64,000 nt of DNA from Phycisphaera sp. (GTDB lineage: Bacteria > Planctomycetota > Phycisphaerae > Phycisphaerales > UBA1924), in the NCBI GenBank assembly GCA_025916675.1, contig CP098402.1, positions 1,173,205-1,237,204 on the forward strand. The letters are read 5' to 3'. This document shows, piece after piece, positions 1 through 8,048 of this stretch (within the stretch, counting starts at the first letter, position 1; every line of letters begins with the position of its first letter). The notes below the pieces were generated by a model. It was not told where the DNA came from. It ran no database searches and saw nothing but the letters and a program-made list of their open reading frames with translations. A program made the translations under genes and the position numbers.

Positions 1-173
1 CACCGGGCGTGGGCCGGCAGCGGGCGGTGATTGCCCAGCTCGCGCCGGGTTCGACCGCCCGGCGTGAGTTGCTGTTGCGCGGCGTGTACTCGGCCGATGC
101 GGGGCGCATCCTGTTGGCGGTCGAAGATGTCGATGTCGGCGCCAGGCTGAATTATCAGGTTGATGCTCCCTGA
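1..173 (+). CDS. C-terminal end of an unidentified protein (partial)
   Basis: An open frame enters from the left edge and stops with TGA at 171-173, giving about 56 residues that end in NYQVDAP. The codon pattern is rich in G/C at third positions, as in the neighbouring genes, and the next gene on the other strand converges on it four bases later. The visible part holds no motif that I recognise. The piece is too short for a function, and it could still be a chance frame. Confidence 0.5.
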   Translation, partial: PGVGRQRAVIAQLAPGSTARRELLLRGVYSADAGRILLAVEDVDVGARLNYQVDAP

Positions 174-176
174 TCG

Positions 177-959
177 CTACCGCTCGCGCCGTAGAACCCA
201 GAGCGCATAGCCTGGCGACGCCGGTTCGATGTCACGCCCTTGCTCGTTGACGCACCCCCACACCGAGAGGGGAGATCGCGTGAGCACGGTTTCCCATTGC
301 GATCGGTCATAGCTGCGCAGGCCATACGCCGAGGGGATGACTTGCGTGCCGCTCGGGCGGGTGACGGCGAGCACGTTGTGGACCTGCTCCGTGCGGTCGC
401 GGCCACCGTGGGCGGGGGTGTACTGGACGACCTGGTTCACCTTCAGGGACCCGCGCGAGCCCTGCCAGGTGTCCTCGCTTGGTTGCTCGAAGCCATAGAC
501 GCTCAGGCTGAGGCCGATGACATAGACGCCGCCCGGACGCAGCGCGTCGTGGACGCGCTGCATGTGCGCGAGAAGGTCGGCGTCGTTCTCGAGGTGGCGG
601 ATCGTGTTGATCGGGTTGAAGACCAGATCGAATCTCCAGCCGGGAGCGAGGCTCGCGGCATCGAACGTGCGCATGTCGGCCACGCCCAGGCGGTACATAC
701 CGGGATCCGCGGCGTCCATACGCGATCGTGCGTAGTCGATCATGGCCGGGGATAGGTCGAACGCCGCGACGCGAACGCCCTGGGCCACCGCCGCGCGCAC
801 GTACCTGCCACTGCCGCAGGCGGGCTCGAGCCAGGGGCCGGTCGGGTCGAGCCCGAGCCGATCGCTGAGGTGTCGCAGGCCGCGGATCTCGTCGGCGGTG
901 CCTTTGCCGTGCAGCACGTCGTAGAGCATGGGCTCGTCGTAGAATCCCTCGGCGATCAC
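177..959 (-). CDS. Class I SAM-dependent methyltransferase
   Basis: This is predicted to transfer a methyl group from S-adenosylmethionine to an unknown small molecule. The Rossmann-fold signature is visible: motif I is LEPACGSGRY, motif II is AAFDLSPAMIDYAR with the acidic residue that binds the ribose, and the later VADMRTF and FDLVFNPINTIRHLE blocks match the adenine-binding and post-I strands of this fold. The start is uncertain. A GTG at 959 gives 260 residues and includes the FYDEPMLYD segment usual at the N terminus of this subfamily, while an ATG at 929 would give 250. The frame stays open far upstream, antisense to the next gene, but that part is not coding. The gene is divergent from the secreted protein at 996, with a promoter region of only about 36 bp between them. 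No partner gene points to a substrate. Confidence 0.82.
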   Translation of the reverse strand: MIAEGFYDEPMLYDVLHGKGTADEIRGLRHLSDRLGLDPTGPWLEPACGSGRYVRAAVAQGVRVAAFDLSPAMIDYARSRMDAADPGMYRLGVADMRTFDAASLAPGWRFDLVFNPINTIRHLENDADLLAHMQRVHDALRPGGVYVIGLSLSVYGFEQPSEDTWQGSRGSLKVNQVVQYTPAHGGRDRTEQVHNVLAVTRPSGTQVIPSAYGLRSYDRSQWETVLTRSPLSVWGCVNEQGRDIEPASPGYALWVLRRER

Positions 960-995
960 CGGCGAGGCTAGGTCGCCGGTTCGCAAGAGGAGACC

Positions 996-1967
996 GTGAG
1001 CATGAATCGGACTTGGATTGGGCGTGCGTTCGTCTTGGCACTGGTCGCCGTTGTGGGCTTGGGGGCGGCGGCTGCGAACCCCGAGACCAACGAACCGCTG
1101 CGGGTGTTCGAGGCCGCCGGCCGGCGGGTGGTCATCGATGCCAGCACACGGACGATGAGCTTCGACGGCGCCAGCCTGGCCGAGGCGAGCAGCGTAACCG
1201 ACGCGACCGTGATGGAGAACTACCTGTTCGTCGCGCGGCGGGGCGGCGAGGTGCTGGTGTACGAGCTGCCGGATCCCGAGACCGACGGCGTGCCCGCGCT
1301 GGTCCAGAGGCTCGAGGGTTTGGGGCGGGACGCGCGATCGATCGCGGCGGCGGCCGATGTCGGGCGGGTGCTCCTGCTCTCGGCGGGCACGACCGAGATC
1401 TTCGGCATCCGCATCCACGATCGCGACGTGATCGACGGGGGCGAGGTCGATGATCCCGCGTACGTGGACCACGCGCGGTTCCTCGACTTCATTCGCGACG
1501 AGGACGGCAACGCCGACGAGCCCCGGGCCATGGCCGTCGGCCCCCGGACGCTCGCGCTGGCGACCGACAAGGAGGTGCTCGAGCTGGTCTATCCCGATCG
1601 CAGCTACAACGTTGTCACGCGCGCCCCGCTGCCCGAGGGGGTGGCACGGATCGACGCCATCGCGTACACGGGATCGCACTGGGTCTTCACCGGCCTGAGC
1701 GACACGGCCGACCCGGTGCTGATGGCGGCCGCCGGGGTCGCCGGGCCCTGGAGCGATCTTGGCGTGCTGGTGGTCGACCAGGCGCTCAAGGGCAAGGACG
1801 GCCCGATCGCGTGGCTGCCCGGCGGGTTCACCGTGGAGGATGGCCGGGTCCACCTGGCGATCCGGGGCGAGCGGGGGGCGGTCGCGTCGTGGCCCGCGTC
1901 GTTGCTGGAACTGACCAATGCGGCGGTCGAGGTGCGGTGGCTTGGTGGTGCGGGGGACGGAGGCTGA
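996..1967 (+). CDS. Secreted protein of unknown function
   Basis: The protein has 323 residues with a clear Sec signal peptide. The n-region carries Arg residues, a hydrophobic run (FVLALVAVVGLG) follows and AAAAN gives a plausible cleavage site near residue 27. The mature part alternates short strands with phrases such as NYLFVARRGGEVLVYELP, which is reminiscent of a beta-propeller, but I cannot name a family. Translation starts at GTG 996 or ATG 1002; both lie 4-10 bases after an AAGAGGA ribosome site at 985-991. It ends 30 bp before the convergent FG-GAP gene. Confidence 0.75.
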   Translation: MSMNRTWIGRAFVLALVAVVGLGAAAANPETNEPLRVFEAAGRRVVIDASTRTMSFDGASLAEASSVTDATVMENYLFVARRGGEVLVYELPDPETDGVPALVQRLEGLGRDARSIAAAADVGRVLLLSAGTTEIFGIRIHDRDVIDGGEVDDPAYVDHARFLDFIRDEDGNADEPRAMAVGPRTLALATDKEVLELVYPDRSYNVVTRAPLPEGVARIDAIAYTGSHWVFTGLSDTADPVLMAAAGVAGPWSDLGVLVVDQALKGKDGPIAWLPGGFTVEDGRVHLAIRGERGAVASWPASLLELTNAAVEVRWLGGAGDGG

Positions 1968-1997
1968 GGGCGGTCGCGGGAGCGTCCGGCCGCGCCC

Positions 1998-3317
1998 TCA
2001 GCACCCGAGGTCGAACGCGTTCTGGAACGCCAGGAAGTCGAGAAGCGTGAAGTCGCCGTCACCGTCGAAGTCGGCGATGGGGTCCATCGCGTCGAAGAGG
2101 TTCTGGAAGGCGAGGAAGTCGAAGAGGGTCAGCGCGCCGTCGCCGTCGAGGTCGGCGGGGCATGGAGCGCACCGGTTCAGCAGCACGCTGGCGTCGTCGC
2201 TGCCGTTGTTCGCCACGACCAGGTCCAAAGCCCGATCGCTGTTGAGATCGGCGATCGCCACGGCCGCCGGGCTCTGGCCGGCATCGAACGCCTCCCCGGG
2301 CTCGAACGTCCCGTCGCCGCGACCTAGCAGCACGGCCACGCTCTCGCCCAGGTTTGCCACGGCGATGTCGAGTGCGCCGTCGCCATCAAGGTCGCCGACT
2401 GCCACTGCGAATGGGCCCTCACCGGCCTCGAAGCGCTGCTGGGGCTGATAGGTTCCATCGCCCATGCCCAGCAGCACGCTCACGTCGCGGGTGTTCAGGT
2501 TCGCGACGGCCAGGTCGGGCGTTCCGTCGCCGTCGAGGTCGCCCAGCGCCACGCTCCGGGGCTGCGTGCCCGCGTCGAAGCGCCGCTGGGGCTCGAAGCT
2601 CCCGTCGCTACGGCCGAGCAGCACGCTGGCGTCGTCGGTGCCGCTGTTTGCGACGGCGACGTCGAGTGCGCCGTCGCCGTCGAGGTCGCCCAGCGCGATG
2701 GCCGTGGGGAACCAGCCCGCGCCGAACGCATGCTGGGGCCCGAACGTTCCGTCGCCGCGGCCGAGCAATACGCCGACGCTGAAGCCCGCGAGATTCGCCA
2801 CGGCGATGTCCAGATCGCCGTCGCCGTTGAGGTCGCCCAGCGCCACGCCCACGGGCTGCTCGCCCGCGTCGAACCGCTGCTGTGGCCCGAACGTCCCGTC
2901 ACCGCGGCCGAGCAGCACGCTGATGTTGTCGTCGACCTCGTTGGACACGGCGATGTCCAACGCTCCGTCGCCGTTGAGATCGCCCAGCGCAGCGCTCGTG
3001 GGGCGGTCGCCCACCTGGAATCGTTGCTGGGGTTCGAAGCTCCCGTCGCCGCGTCCGAGCATCACGCTGACGTCGTCGCCGCCGATGTTGACCACGACCA
3101 GGTCGGCCGCGCCATCGCCGTTCACGTCGCCGAGAGCGACGTTGGCCGGGGACGCGCCCGCGGCGGAGCGCTGCTCGGCGCCGAACAGCGTGGCGGGGTC
3201 GCAGGTCTGGGCGTGGGCGTGGCTGGCCAGCGTGGCGAGGGCCCCGATGAGCAGCACGAGGGCGGCGCGATCCGGGCCGATGGCGGTGCTGGCTGGGCGG
3301 ATGGATGGCTCGGGCAT
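1998..3317 (-). CDS. Secreted FG-GAP/VCBS repeat protein with C-terminal dockerin-like tail
   Basis: This 439-residue exported protein starts with a signal peptide (hydrophobic ALVLLIGALATLASHAHA) and then carries seven consecutive FG-GAP type repeats. Each has the calcium-loop pattern ALGDLNGDGALDIAVAN followed by VLLGRGDGTF. These are blades of a seven-bladed propeller of the integrin/VCBS kind. The last 55 residues hold two EF-hand-like loops (ADLDGDGALTLFDFLAF and ADFDGDGDFTLLDFLAF) and end in FDLGC. This is the C-terminal tag that databases call GC-type dockerin-like; a second copy is on the protein at 20941. The ATG at 3317 is preceded by AAGGAG with an 8-base spacer, which settles the start although the frame stays open upstream. 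It probably acts outside the cytoplasm in binding or adhesion; no catalytic motif is present. Confidence 0.9.
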   Translation of the reverse strand: MPEPSIRPASTAIGPDRAALVLLIGALATLASHAHAQTCDPATLFGAEQRSAAGASPANVALGDVNGDGAADLVVVNIGGDDVSVMLGRGDGSFEPQQRFQVGDRPTSAALGDLNGDGALDIAVSNEVDDNISVLLGRGDGTFGPQQRFDAGEQPVGVALGDLNGDGDLDIAVANLAGFSVGVLLGRGDGTFGPQHAFGAGWFPTAIALGDLDGDGALDVAVANSGTDDASVLLGRSDGSFEPQRRFDAGTQPRSVALGDLDGDGTPDLAVANLNTRDVSVLLGMGDGTYQPQQRFEAGEGPFAVAVGDLDGDGALDIAVANLGESVAVLLGRGDGTFEPGEAFDAGQSPAAVAIADLNSDRALDLVVANNGSDDASVLLNRCAPCPADLDGDGALTLFDFLAFQNLFDAMDPIADFDGDGDFTLLDFLAFQNAFDLGC

Positions 3318-3881
3318 GGCGCGGCTCCTTATGAAGGCAGCATACCAGAAACCGTCCGGCCATGCAAGCCGATGTCGTGGGCGAGCGGGTGGGATGGCGG
3401 GGCGGTGGCTTGATTCGGTCGCGTCCGCGCGGTGCCGGGCCGCGTGCCCGCGTGATGCGGCGGCCCGGCCATCGCGCCCGGCCGCCTCCCCGGGCCACGC
3501 CGCGGCGTCCGCGGAGAGCCCGGCCGCCCGATCGGGCCGCGTGAGCGCGTGCCCGGAGGGCCTGGGGGCATGATCGGGGCGTCCGATGGCCTGCCCGGAC
3601 GATCTGGGAGCGTGCCCGGATGACCTGGGCACGCTCGTTATCCGGACCCAGGGCCGCTCATGTGCCGCCACGGGGGTTTCTGGGGCTCTTGCGGCGGTGT
3701 CGGGCGGTGTGGCGGGGTGGGCGCGGGTCCGGCGCGTGCGGAAAGGGGGCGCGATGGGGTGGAGTCGGGCCGTGGTCGTGCCGACGTTGGGGGTGCGCAC
3801 CCGCGTGGCTTGGGCCCGCGGACGCGACGCCGGCGCGCGTGCGGCGGCGGCCCGCACATGGATTCCGAGGAAGGCACGACC
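3318..3881. other. Intergenic region with 21-bp-period repeats
   Basis: These 564 bases separate two divergent genes. The part next to the FG-GAP gene holds its ribosome site. The middle is occupied by the 21-bp-period repeats listed separately. The right part (about 3640-3850) is very G-rich on the plus strand and shows no gene that I trust. A GAGGAAGG ribosome site at 3867-3874 serves the fibronectin-III-like gene. Confidence 0.5.
3424..3633. repeat. Degenerate 21-bp-period tandem repeats (about ten units)
   Basis: Units repeat every 21 bases. The best pair is 3592-3612 and 3613-3633, which share 17 of 21 bases (both begin TGCCCGGA). The unit at 3550-3570 and the one at 3445-3465 also begin TGCCCG. 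Read on the minus strand the tract gives a seven-residue period with Ala at every seventh place, but the strong start signal of the FG-GAP gene lies downstream of it, so it is probably not translated. The tract lies upstream of the fibronectin-III-like gene at 3882; a similar-period tract lies upstream of the paralogue at 60303. Confidence 0.6.
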
Positions 3882-4592
3882 ATGGCCGCGAAGAAGGCAA
3901 CCGTCCCCAGCGGCGACCGCGCGTCGCTGGCGTTCACCGAGGCACGGGCGCAGGTGTGGAGCGACAACGCCGCGCTCTTGGGCATCGGCGATGCGCGGGC
4001 GGCCGAGCTGATCGCCAGCAGCGACGCGGCCGCCGTCGCGCTCCGGGCGCGCATTGCCGCGGCCGAGGCGGCCGAGGCCGCGACGATCGCGTGGCACGCC
4101 GCGGCGGCGAGGAACCGCGCGCTGGCACAGGAGCTGGTGCGCACGATCCGCTACACCGCGACGAGCGGCGCGGATCCCGACGCGGTCTATGCCGCCGCCC
4201 GCATCGACCCGCCCAGCGGCCGGCGCGAGCTGCCCGAGCCGGGGGTGCCCGAGGATCTCGATCTCACATTGGATTCGCAGGGCCGGGCCGTGCTGAGGTT
4301 TGAGGGCTGCCGCCACGGCGGCACGGTGTGGGCCATCCAGCGCCGGACGACGAGCGTGGACGGCCACCAGAGCGACTGGGAGAACGTCGCGACGGTGATC
4401 CGCCGGGAGTTCGTCGACGGGACCACGCCCGCGGGCGTGGGGAGCGTGGGCTACCGCGTGCGGGCGCAGCGGCACAGCGGCGTGAGCGCGTACTCGGCGC
4501 CGGCGACGCTGCCGATGGGCGTGCGCTCGGTGCGCAACGAAACCGCCGGCGCGATCGCGCCGGCGGAAAGCGTCGGGAAGCGCGCGGGATAG
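3882..4592 (+). CDS. Helical N-terminal / fibronectin-III-like domain protein (paralogue A)
   Basis: The product has 236 residues and no signal peptide. Residues about 15-105 are Ala-rich helix (likely coiled coil). A DPDAVYAAARIDPP junction follows, then a C-terminal domain of about 95 residues with the strand pattern of a fibronectin type III fold (LDLTLDSQGRAVLRFEG, GTVWAIQRRT, VGYRVRAQRHSGVSAYS). The same architecture and many identical residues recur in the protein at 59611-60303, so the two are paralogues. ATG 3882 has GAGGAAGG upstream with a 7-base spacer; an ATG at 3858 is also in frame. Proteins of this layout are familiar in planctomycete genomes, but no function is established to my knowledge. 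Confidence 0.82.
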   Translation: MAAKKATVPSGDRASLAFTEARAQVWSDNAALLGIGDARAAELIASSDAAAVALRARIAAAEAAEAATIAWHAAAARNRALAQELVRTIRYTATSGADPDAVYAAARIDPPSGRRELPEPGVPEDLDLTLDSQGRAVLRFEGCRHGGTVWAIQRRTTSVDGHQSDWENVATVIRREFVDGTTPAGVGSVGYRVRAQRHSGVSAYSAPATLPMGVRSVRNETAGAIAPAESVGKRAG

Positions 4593-4625
4593 GGTGAGAG
4601 ACGCGTTGAGCGCGAGCCGGCGGCG

Positions 4626-6635
4626 TTAGACCAGCTTCTGACCGGGCAGCAGCGGCGGCATGGGCACGCCGAGCAGGTCGGCGAAGGCGCGGAGCAGGTC
4701 GGCCTCGCTTGGGGTGACGGCGTGGTCGTGGGCGACGACGACGGCGGCGGCTTCGAGGAGCCTGGCCTTCATGCGCGGGGCGACGGCGCGGAGTTCTTCG
4801 AGGGCGGCGTCGAGCTTCTCCGGGGTGCGCTCCGCGGCGGTGGGGAGCGAGAGGTCGGGGGCCATGCCCGAGCCGCGTTGGAGGATCGCAGCGCCGGCGT
4901 CGAAGGCCTTCTGGGCCACGCCGGGCTCGTCGGAGTCGGATCGCGCGATCGCGCCGAGCATCACTGAGACCTGCGGGCCGAGTTGCCCGAGCGCGTAGTA
5001 CTTGACGCTTGTGGGCCGGGCGTTGTTGAAGCGTTCGTCGAGGTGGGTTTCGACGATGCGCAGCAGGGCCCACTCGGTGGGCGTGAGCTCGTTGTCGGCC
5101 ATGGCGAGCGTGTGGATGACGGCGCGGAAGGTGGTGTGCTGGGTCTCACTGAGGCGCGAGAGGGAGCCGAGGCACAGGTCGATGAGCGGCAGGCGGAGGT
5201 CGCCATCGAGCGGGGCCACGTCCTTGGCGAGCGAGCGGACGAGGGCGGCCACGCCGGTGTCGCTCTGGGCGTCGAGGATATCCAGTTGCGTCCGCAGGCT
5301 GGCGTCGTCGCCGTCCCAGTGCATGAGCAGGGCGTAGACGACGGCGCGGCACCCGTACGGGTCGCGGGCGGCGTCCTTGAGGGCACGGGGCATGCGGTCG
5401 AGCAGCGTGCGGGCGTGGCCGGCGTGCTCAAGGCCGGCGGTGCCGATGAGGGCGAGCAGGGGCAGGGCCGCGGCGGCGCCCGTTGGTGCGCCGCCGTGGG
5501 GGGCCATGCGCTCTTGCATGATGTCTTCGAGCTGCTGGCGGGGGCCGGGTTTTTTCTTTGTGGCGGTGTCCTGCGGCAGCGGCTTGGGGGGCTTTGGCGT
5601 GAGGAACGTGCCGTCCCAGGTGGGCAAAACGGCGCGGATGCGCTTCTTGAGGGGCGGGTGGCTGGCCAGCGAAGCACCCAGGAAGCTGCTGGCGCCCACG
5701 GCGTTGCCGAAGAACAGGTGGCTCATCTCGCGCGAGTGGGCGTTCATGATGGCGGCCCGCTTGGGCGCACCGCCGATGCGGCGCAGGGCGCCCGCGATGC
5801 CCTCGGGGTTGCGCGTGAACTGCACGGCGCTGGCGTCGGCCAGGAACTCGCGCTGGCGGCTGACGGCGGCCTGGATCATGCGGGCGAACAGGGACCCGAT
5901 GCCGCCGATGACGATGAGCCCCACGCCCAGGACGAGGATGACGACGACGCCCTTGTTGTCCTTGCTGCGCGCCATCGAGCGGTAGTACGTCGCTCGCATG
6001 AGCGTGTAGCCGGCCAGGCTGAGCAGCACGATGCCGCCGAGGATGCCCACCAGGCGGATGTTCAGGCGCATGTCGCCGTTGAGGATGTGGCTGAACTCGT
6101 GGGCCATGACGCCCTGGAACTCGTCGCGCGTGAGCCCGTGCACGCAGCCACGGGTGACGCCGATGACGGCGTCGCCCGGGGAATAGCCGGCCGCGAAGGC
6201 GTTGATGCCTGTCTCCTGCTCGAGCATGAAGACCGGCGGCACGGGCACGCCGCTGGCGATGGACATCTCCTCGACGACGTTGAGGACCATGCGCTCGTCG
6301 GCGTCGGTGGTGGATTGGTCGATGGGCCGCCCACCGAGCGCAAGCGCGACGCTCATGCCGCCGCCGCGGAGCTCGCTGATGCGGTAGGCGGTGCCGCCGG
6401 CGATGAGCAGGGCCGCGCCGGCCGCGCCGCCGCCGGCGAAGAGGGCCAGCATCGCCGGGTCGGGGCCGCGGCTGGCCTCGCTCTGGTGCGTGATGAGCGC
6501 GATGAGGACGGCCAGCCCCGCGACCGCCGCGCAGGTAAGCACGACGGCGAGGGTGTACAAGACGACCAGCAGGGTCGTGTGCTTGCGCGCACGGTCCTGG
6601 CGGCCGAAGAAGTCGGTGGTCTGGAGGTCGGCCAT
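4626..6635 (-). CDS. M48 family zinc metalloprotease (HtpX-like) with long C-terminal extension
   Basis: This is an integral membrane zinc protease of 669 residues. Two N-terminal transmembrane segments (about 22-49 and 61-83) precede the catalytic motif HEFSH at residues 179-183. Further membrane segments follow (about 197-214 and 233-254). The family's third zinc ligand is expected in the FLADASAVQFTRNP region. HtpX-type proteins are about 290-350 residues; here roughly 300 more residues form a mainly helical C-terminal region that ends near a TerB-like stretch (DHAVTPSEADLLRAFA). It follows lemA with a 6-bp gap. LemA-M48 pairs are common in bacteria and are thought to act in envelope protein quality control. 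The substrate is unknown. Confidence 0.9.
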   Translation of the reverse strand: MADLQTTDFFGRQDRARKHTTLLVVLYTLAVVLTCAAVAGLAVLIALITHQSEASRGPDPAMLALFAGGGAAGAALLIAGGTAYRISELRGGGMSVALALGGRPIDQSTTDADERMVLNVVEEMSIASGVPVPPVFMLEQETGINAFAAGYSPGDAVIGVTRGCVHGLTRDEFQGVMAHEFSHILNGDMRLNIRLVGILGGIVLLSLAGYTLMRATYYRSMARSKDNKGVVVILVLGVGLIVIGGIGSLFARMIQAAVSRQREFLADASAVQFTRNPEGIAGALRRIGGAPKRAAIMNAHSREMSHLFFGNAVGASSFLGASLASHPPLKKRIRAVLPTWDGTFLTPKPPKPLPQDTATKKKPGPRQQLEDIMQERMAPHGGAPTGAAAALPLLALIGTAGLEHAGHARTLLDRMPRALKDAARDPYGCRAVVYALLMHWDGDDASLRTQLDILDAQSDTGVAALVRSLAKDVAPLDGDLRLPLIDLCLGSLSRLSETQHTTFRAVIHTLAMADNELTPTEWALLRIVETHLDERFNNARPTSVKYYALGQLGPQVSVMLGAIARSDSDEPGVAQKAFDAGAAILQRGSGMAPDLSLPTAAERTPEKLDAALEELRAVAPRMKARLLEAAAVVVAHDHAVTPSEADLLRAFADLLGVPMPPLLPGQKLV

Positions 6636-6641
6636 GCTGAC

Positions 6642-7253
6642 TTAGCTAAAGGCGACCTTGGGGGCGTCCTGGATCTCGGCGGAGTCTTCGAATTCGAGCA
6701 GGCTGGCGTCCTGGCCGTGGCCGAAGAGCGGGGCGACGGCGACGGCGGGGAAGTTCTTCTTGGCGATGTTGTAGCGGGTGACGGCGTCGTTGAAGGCCTG
6801 GCGGGCGAAGGCGACCTTGTTCTCGGTGGTCGTGATCTCCTCCTGGAGGTTCATCATCTGGTCGTTGGCCTTCAGGTCGGGGTAGGCCTCCATGACGGCC
6901 ATGAGCCGGCCCATCGCGCCGGTCAGGGCGCCCTCGGTGGCGCCCAGGTTCTGCATGGCGGCGGGGTCGCCCGGGTTGCTGGCGGCGTTGCTGAGCCCGC
7001 TGACGGCTTGATTTCTGGCGGCGATGACGGCCTCGAGGGTCTCGCGTTCGTGGCTCATGTAGCCCTTGGCGACCTCGACGAGGTTGGGGATGAGATCGTG
7101 GCGGCGCTTGAGCTGGACCTCGATCTGGGCGAAGGCGTTCTTGAACTGCTCCTTGAGCTGGACCAGCTTGTTGTAGATACCAATGAGCCAGGCGATGCCG
7201 CCCAGGCCCACGAACGCGACGATGCCCACAACAATCAGAATAATCCACAACAT
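6642..7253 (-). CDS. lemA: LemA family protein
   Basis: The protein has 203 residues with one N-terminal transmembrane segment (about residues 2-27) and then a helical body outside or at the membrane. Family hallmarks are visible: YNKLVQLKEQFKNAFAQIEVQLKRR followed by DLIPNLVEVAKGYMSHE and a later EAYPDLKANDQMMNLQEE. The length is normal for LemA (about 185-210). It is the first gene of a two-gene operon with the M48 protease. The biochemical role of LemA is not known; the pairing suggests a membrane partner of the protease. Confidence 0.93.
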   Translation of the reverse strand: MLWIILIVVGIVAFVGLGGIAWLIGIYNKLVQLKEQFKNAFAQIEVQLKRRHDLIPNLVEVAKGYMSHERETLEAVIAARNQAVSGLSNAASNPGDPAAMQNLGATEGALTGAMGRLMAVMEAYPDLKANDQMMNLQEEITTTENKVAFARQAFNDAVTRYNIAKKNFPAVAVAPLFGHGQDASLLEFEDSAEIQDAPKVAFS

Positions 7254-7373
7254 GGACGCTCTACCCCTCTTTCGGATGCTCGTTTCCGGGCCGTTTGGCC
7301 CCTCACAGCATTATTCGGGAATCATCCTATGGGCTTGCAGGGGCTGGGGGCGTTGGCATGGGAACAATGGCCC

Positions 7374-8042
7374 ATGAGCCACGCCACACCCGTTCCCGAG
7401 GGCTTCGTGCCGCTGCGACCGTTCGAGCCCGAGGGCACCGCGCTCGAGGCGGCCAGCCGTTTCTATGGGGTCATGGACCGCCGCCGGACGGTGCGGATGT
7501 TCAGCGATCGCGCCGTGCCGCGGGAGGTGATCGAGCAGTGCGTCCTCGCGGCGGGCACTTCGCCGAGCGGCGCACACAAGCAGCCGTGGCGCTTCGTGGT
7601 GGTGGGCGAGGCCGGGCTCAAGAGCAAGATCCGCGAGGCGGCCGAGGAGGAGGAGCGGGAGTTCTACGGCCGCCGTGCGCCCGAGCAGTGGCTCGAGGAC
7701 CTGCGGCCGTTCGGCACCGACGACAGCAAGCCGTTCCTCGAGATCGCGCCGTGGCTGATCGTGGTTTTCAAGATGATGAAGACCGACGACGGCGGGCAGG
7801 TGTACTACACCAATGAGTCGGTCGGCATCGCCACGGGCTTTTTGCTGGCGGCGCTCCACAATGCTGGTCTGGCAACGCTGACGCACACGCCCAGCCCGAT
7901 GGGGTTCCTCAAGGAGGTTCTTGGTCGGCCCGACCACGAGCGGCCGTTCCTGCTGATTCCGGTGGGCTATCCGGCTGAGGACGCGGTGGTGCCGAAGCTC
8001 GAACGCAAGGGGCTGGACGAGATCAGCGCTTGGCACGAGTGA
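7374..8042 (+). CDS. Flavin nitroreductase-fold enzyme, iodotyrosine deiodinase-like
   Basis: This 222-residue FMN-dependent enzyme of the nitroreductase superfamily resembles the halotyrosine dehalogenase branch. FMN-binding blocks are RRRTVR (36-41) and GTSPSGAHKQPW (61-72), with NAGL (163-166) near the second flavin loop and LGRPDHE plus VGYP late in the chain. In human iodotyrosine deiodinase the substrate zwitterion is held by Glu157, Tyr161 and Lys182. Here Glu94, Tyr98 and Lys119 occupy the same relative spacing (4 and 21 residues), inside matching EEEExxxY and SKPFLEIAP contexts. That supports reductive dehalogenation of a halotyrosine or a related phenol, but the substrate is inferred. 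The start at ATG 7374 skips an in-frame upstream stretch that has no ribosome site. The gene ends 6 bp from the convergent ABC permease. Confidence 0.88.
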   Translation: MSHATPVPEGFVPLRPFEPEGTALEAASRFYGVMDRRRTVRMFSDRAVPREVIEQCVLAAGTSPSGAHKQPWRFVVVGEAGLKSKIREAAEEEEREFYGRRAPEQWLEDLRPFGTDDSKPFLEIAPWLIVVFKMMKTDDGGQVYYTNESVGIATGFLLAALHNAGLATLTHTPSPMGFLKEVLGRPDHERPFLLIPVGYPAEDAVVPKLERKGLDEISAWHE

Positions 8043-8048
8043 CGCGGG

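Noticed and set aside
3424-3633. A CRISPR array in the 21-bp-period tract
   Set aside because: There are no alternating conserved repeats and unique spacers; the whole unit is degenerate, and no cas gene is in the window.
4983-7373. A long plus-strand frame fused in front of the nitroreductase
   Set aside because: This part is antisense to the M48 protease and lemA. The nitroreductase family start lies at about 7374, and there is no ribosome site further upstream.
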